Positions 4,100-5,588 of a stretch of 5,588 bases of DNA are shown piece after piece. The stretch comes from Planctomicrobium sp. GTDB taxonomy: Bacteria; Planctomycetota; Planctomycetia; Planctomycetales; Planctomycetaceae. The notes under the pieces were generated by a model that made no database searches, was not told where the DNA came from, and saw only the letters and a list, made by a program, of their open reading frames with translations. The stretch is from assembly GCA_018659505.1 (NCBI GenBank), contig JABJMI010000727.1, positions 1 through 5,588 on the forward strand, read 5' to 3'. Both the position numbers and the translations under genes were made by a program. Numbering within the stretch: the first letter of the stretch is position 1; every line of letters starts with the position of its first letter.

Positions 4100-5588
4100 A
4101 TGAAACTTCTAGTAGTTTTCACAGTCATGGTTCTACTTGTTAGAAATTCTCCAGCCGAAACGCCAACTGTTGAGATCGCGAAAGCGAAAGCTGCACGGGT
4201 GATTCTTGAGAAGTGGCAGCATGCTTCTCCTGAATCGGAATCACGTTACCTGCACCTCATTTGCTGGACACCAGCGGATCGTGAATTTCCTGATAACTAC
4301 TCTGCTCGACTGACTAGAATTATGGAGCACATCCAGGAGTTCTATCGAGGAGAAATGGAACGGTTCGGTTTTGATGATCATACGATTCAACTGCAATACA
4401 AGAATGATCAACTTGTCTTACACGCCATCCGTGGTGAACATCCCGAGGAGTATTACGGAAAGCAATCCGGAAATGAGATTCGTACAGAATGTCTGGAAAC
4501 TCTTCGCAAAGCCGGAGTCGACGCCGAGTCAGAAACGCTCGTCATCTTTTGCAATCTCGCAGACTGGGATGAACAGAAGCTAAAGTTCACTCACAAATCA
4601 CCCTATTACGCTGGCGGAACATACCGCAGCGGGACAGCCTGGCAACTCGATTCTCCAGAATTGGATACACAGAACATACCGTTATTAAAACCAATCATCT
4701 TTGATGGGGAATACGGCAAAATTTCACTCGGAAGACATAACTCCATATTCATAGGTGGAGTCGCCCACGAATTAGGGCACGCTTTGGGGTTACCCCACTG
4801 TCGAGCCAGACCTGATGAACGAATTCGTGGCACAGCTTTAATGGGCTCAGGAAATCGAACATATGGTCAAGAAGTTCGCAGCGAAGGGCTGGGAAGTTTT
4901 ATGACTCTAGCCCATGTCTTGCGATTGGCTTCACATCCGCAGTTTTCGGGATCAGTAAAAGGGATCAATGCGAAGGTTGAATCGTCAATCGAAGATCTGA
5001 AAATCGAAGCCGATGGAAATGCAATTGAAGTTTCTGGAACTGTTGCAGGAACTCCGCCGATTTATGCTGTGATCGCGTATTTCGACCCAGAGGGTGGAAG
5101 TGACTACGACTCAACAACAGCGACAGCTATCCCCAATTCTGATGGGACTTTTCAAATTCGATCAAATGCTTTGATGCGCGGCAAAAAAGGTGAACTCCGC
5201 TTGTTTCCTCTGCATGTAAATGGTTCGGCATCAGGCCGCATGTCACGAACGAAGTTTCGATATCCATATCGTGTGGACACCAACGGAATTCCGGACGTAT
5301 CAACAATTCAAGTCAAACAAGAGTTGGCTGCGTTTATGAAAGCTTTTGCAGGCGGAGACCGAAACCAGGCAGAGGTTTTGGCAGGAACCTTGAAGCACAA
5401 ACTGGCAAAGGAGATTGCCACCAACTTGCTTGATCGAACAGTCTCTGTCGAGACTCCTGCGGAGTATCGAGGTCAATCGGAGGCGATGCCACTTACTCAG
5501 TTCAAACCAAGTGAAGCGAAAGTCGGCTGGGGACGTCCCACTTACAACCGAGTCCCTGGTCAAACATTACTGTTGGAATCTGGTGGAA
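4100..5588 (+). CDS. Secreted metzincin-type metallopeptidase with NPCBM-like C-terminal domain (3' truncated by the window edge)
   Basis: The frame is open for 496 codons from the ATG at 4100 to the window end, with no stop. A signal peptide spans about 1-19 (MKLLVVFTVMVLLV, then NSPA/E). The catalytic domain carries HELGHALGLPH at 223-233, the full HExxHxxGxxH zinc site with Glu224 as base, and TALMGSG (245-251) supplies the metzincin Met-turn at Met248. Residues about 285-390 (from VKGINAKVESS to KFRYPYRVD) look like an all-beta domain with EVSGTVAG and GTFQIRS. A short helical linker follows (about 402-445, KQELAAFMKAFAGGD). Residues 464-496 (PLTQFKP, then AKVGWGRPTYNR) match the start of NPCBM/NEW2 modules, which bind carbohydrate. 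The enzyme is thus likely a cell-surface or exported protease directed to glycan-rich targets. The exact peptidase family is not recognised. No Shine-Dalgarno sequence precedes the ATG, but the signal peptide begins right there. It diverges from the sulfatase gene. Confidence 0.85.
   Translation, partial: MKLLVVFTVMVLLVRNSPAETPTVEIAKAKAARVILEKWQHASPESESRYLHLICWTPADREFPDNYSARLTRIMEHIQEFYRGEMERFGFDDHTIQLQYKNDQLVLHAIRGEHPEEYYGKQSGNEIRTECLETLRKAGVDAESETLVIFCNLADWDEQKLKFTHKSPYYAGGTYRSGTAWQLDSPELDTQNIPLLKPIIFDGEYGKISLGRHNSIFIGGVAHELGHALGLPHCRARPDERIRGTALMGSGNRTYGQEVRSEGLGSFMTLAHVLRLASHPQFSGSVKGINAKVESSIEDLKIEADGNAIEVSGTVAGTPPIYAVIAYFDPEGGSDYDSTTATAIPNSDGTFQIRSNALMRGKKGELRLFPLHVNGSASGRMSRTKFRYPYRVDTNGIPDVSTIQVKQELAAFMKAFAGGDRNQAEVLAGTLKHKLAKEIATNLLDRTVSVETPAEYRGQSEAMPLTQFKPSEAKVGWGRPTYNRVPGQTLLLESGG

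Noticed and set aside
4606..4833. Minus-strand ORF inside the metzincin gene
   Set aside because: It is a shadow across the conserved zinc site of the true gene on the opposite strand.

Overview
The window looks like chromosomal DNA from a moderate-GC member of the Planctomycetes. The reasons are a secreted type I sulfatase, a probable NPCBM-type carbohydrate-binding module fused to a secreted metallopeptidase, a cysteine-less FmdB-like protein, and loosely packed single genes with their own ribosome sites rather than tight operons. The phylum call is inference from gene content. No rRNA, tRNA, CRISPR array, transposase or phage gene was seen.

Layout. Bases 1-102 may hold the C-terminal tail of a gene entering from the left. 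Bases 259-591 (+) encode a small FmdB-like protein that has lost all zinc-ribbon cysteines. Bases 598-789 hold a palindromic repeat cluster with perfect 14-bp outer inverted repeats, resembling a REP/MITE-type element. Bases 822-1400 (+) encode a DJ-1/PfpI-superfamily protein very close to one domain of plant DJ-1D (glyoxalase III type). Bases 1487-2245 (+) encode an uncharacterised cytoplasmic zincin with HELAH followed by NELLTD, a gluzincin-like ligand pattern. A compact hairpin (2273-2288) lies between this gene and the convergent sulfatase gene (minus strand, 3793 to 2321). A gap of about 300 bp separates the sulfatase start from a divergent gene at 4100 that runs off the right edge. That gene encodes a secreted metzincin-type metallopeptidase (HELGHALGLPH plus a Met-turn), a probable beta-sandwich and the start of an NPCBM-like domain.

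How the genes may work together. The sulfatase and the metzincin-NPCBM protein are both predicted to be exported and share one intergenic region. They could act on the same sulfated glycoprotein or polysaccharide, one removing sulfate and the other cutting protein while bound to glycan; this is a hypothesis from context. The three left-hand genes show no clear pathway link, though the DJ-1-like protein suggests carbonyl-stress defence. The strongest candidates for something poorly described are the cysteine-less FmdB-like protein, the cytoplasmic gluzincin-like protein and the metzincin-NPCBM fusion. No multi-gene defence or mobile system is evident.
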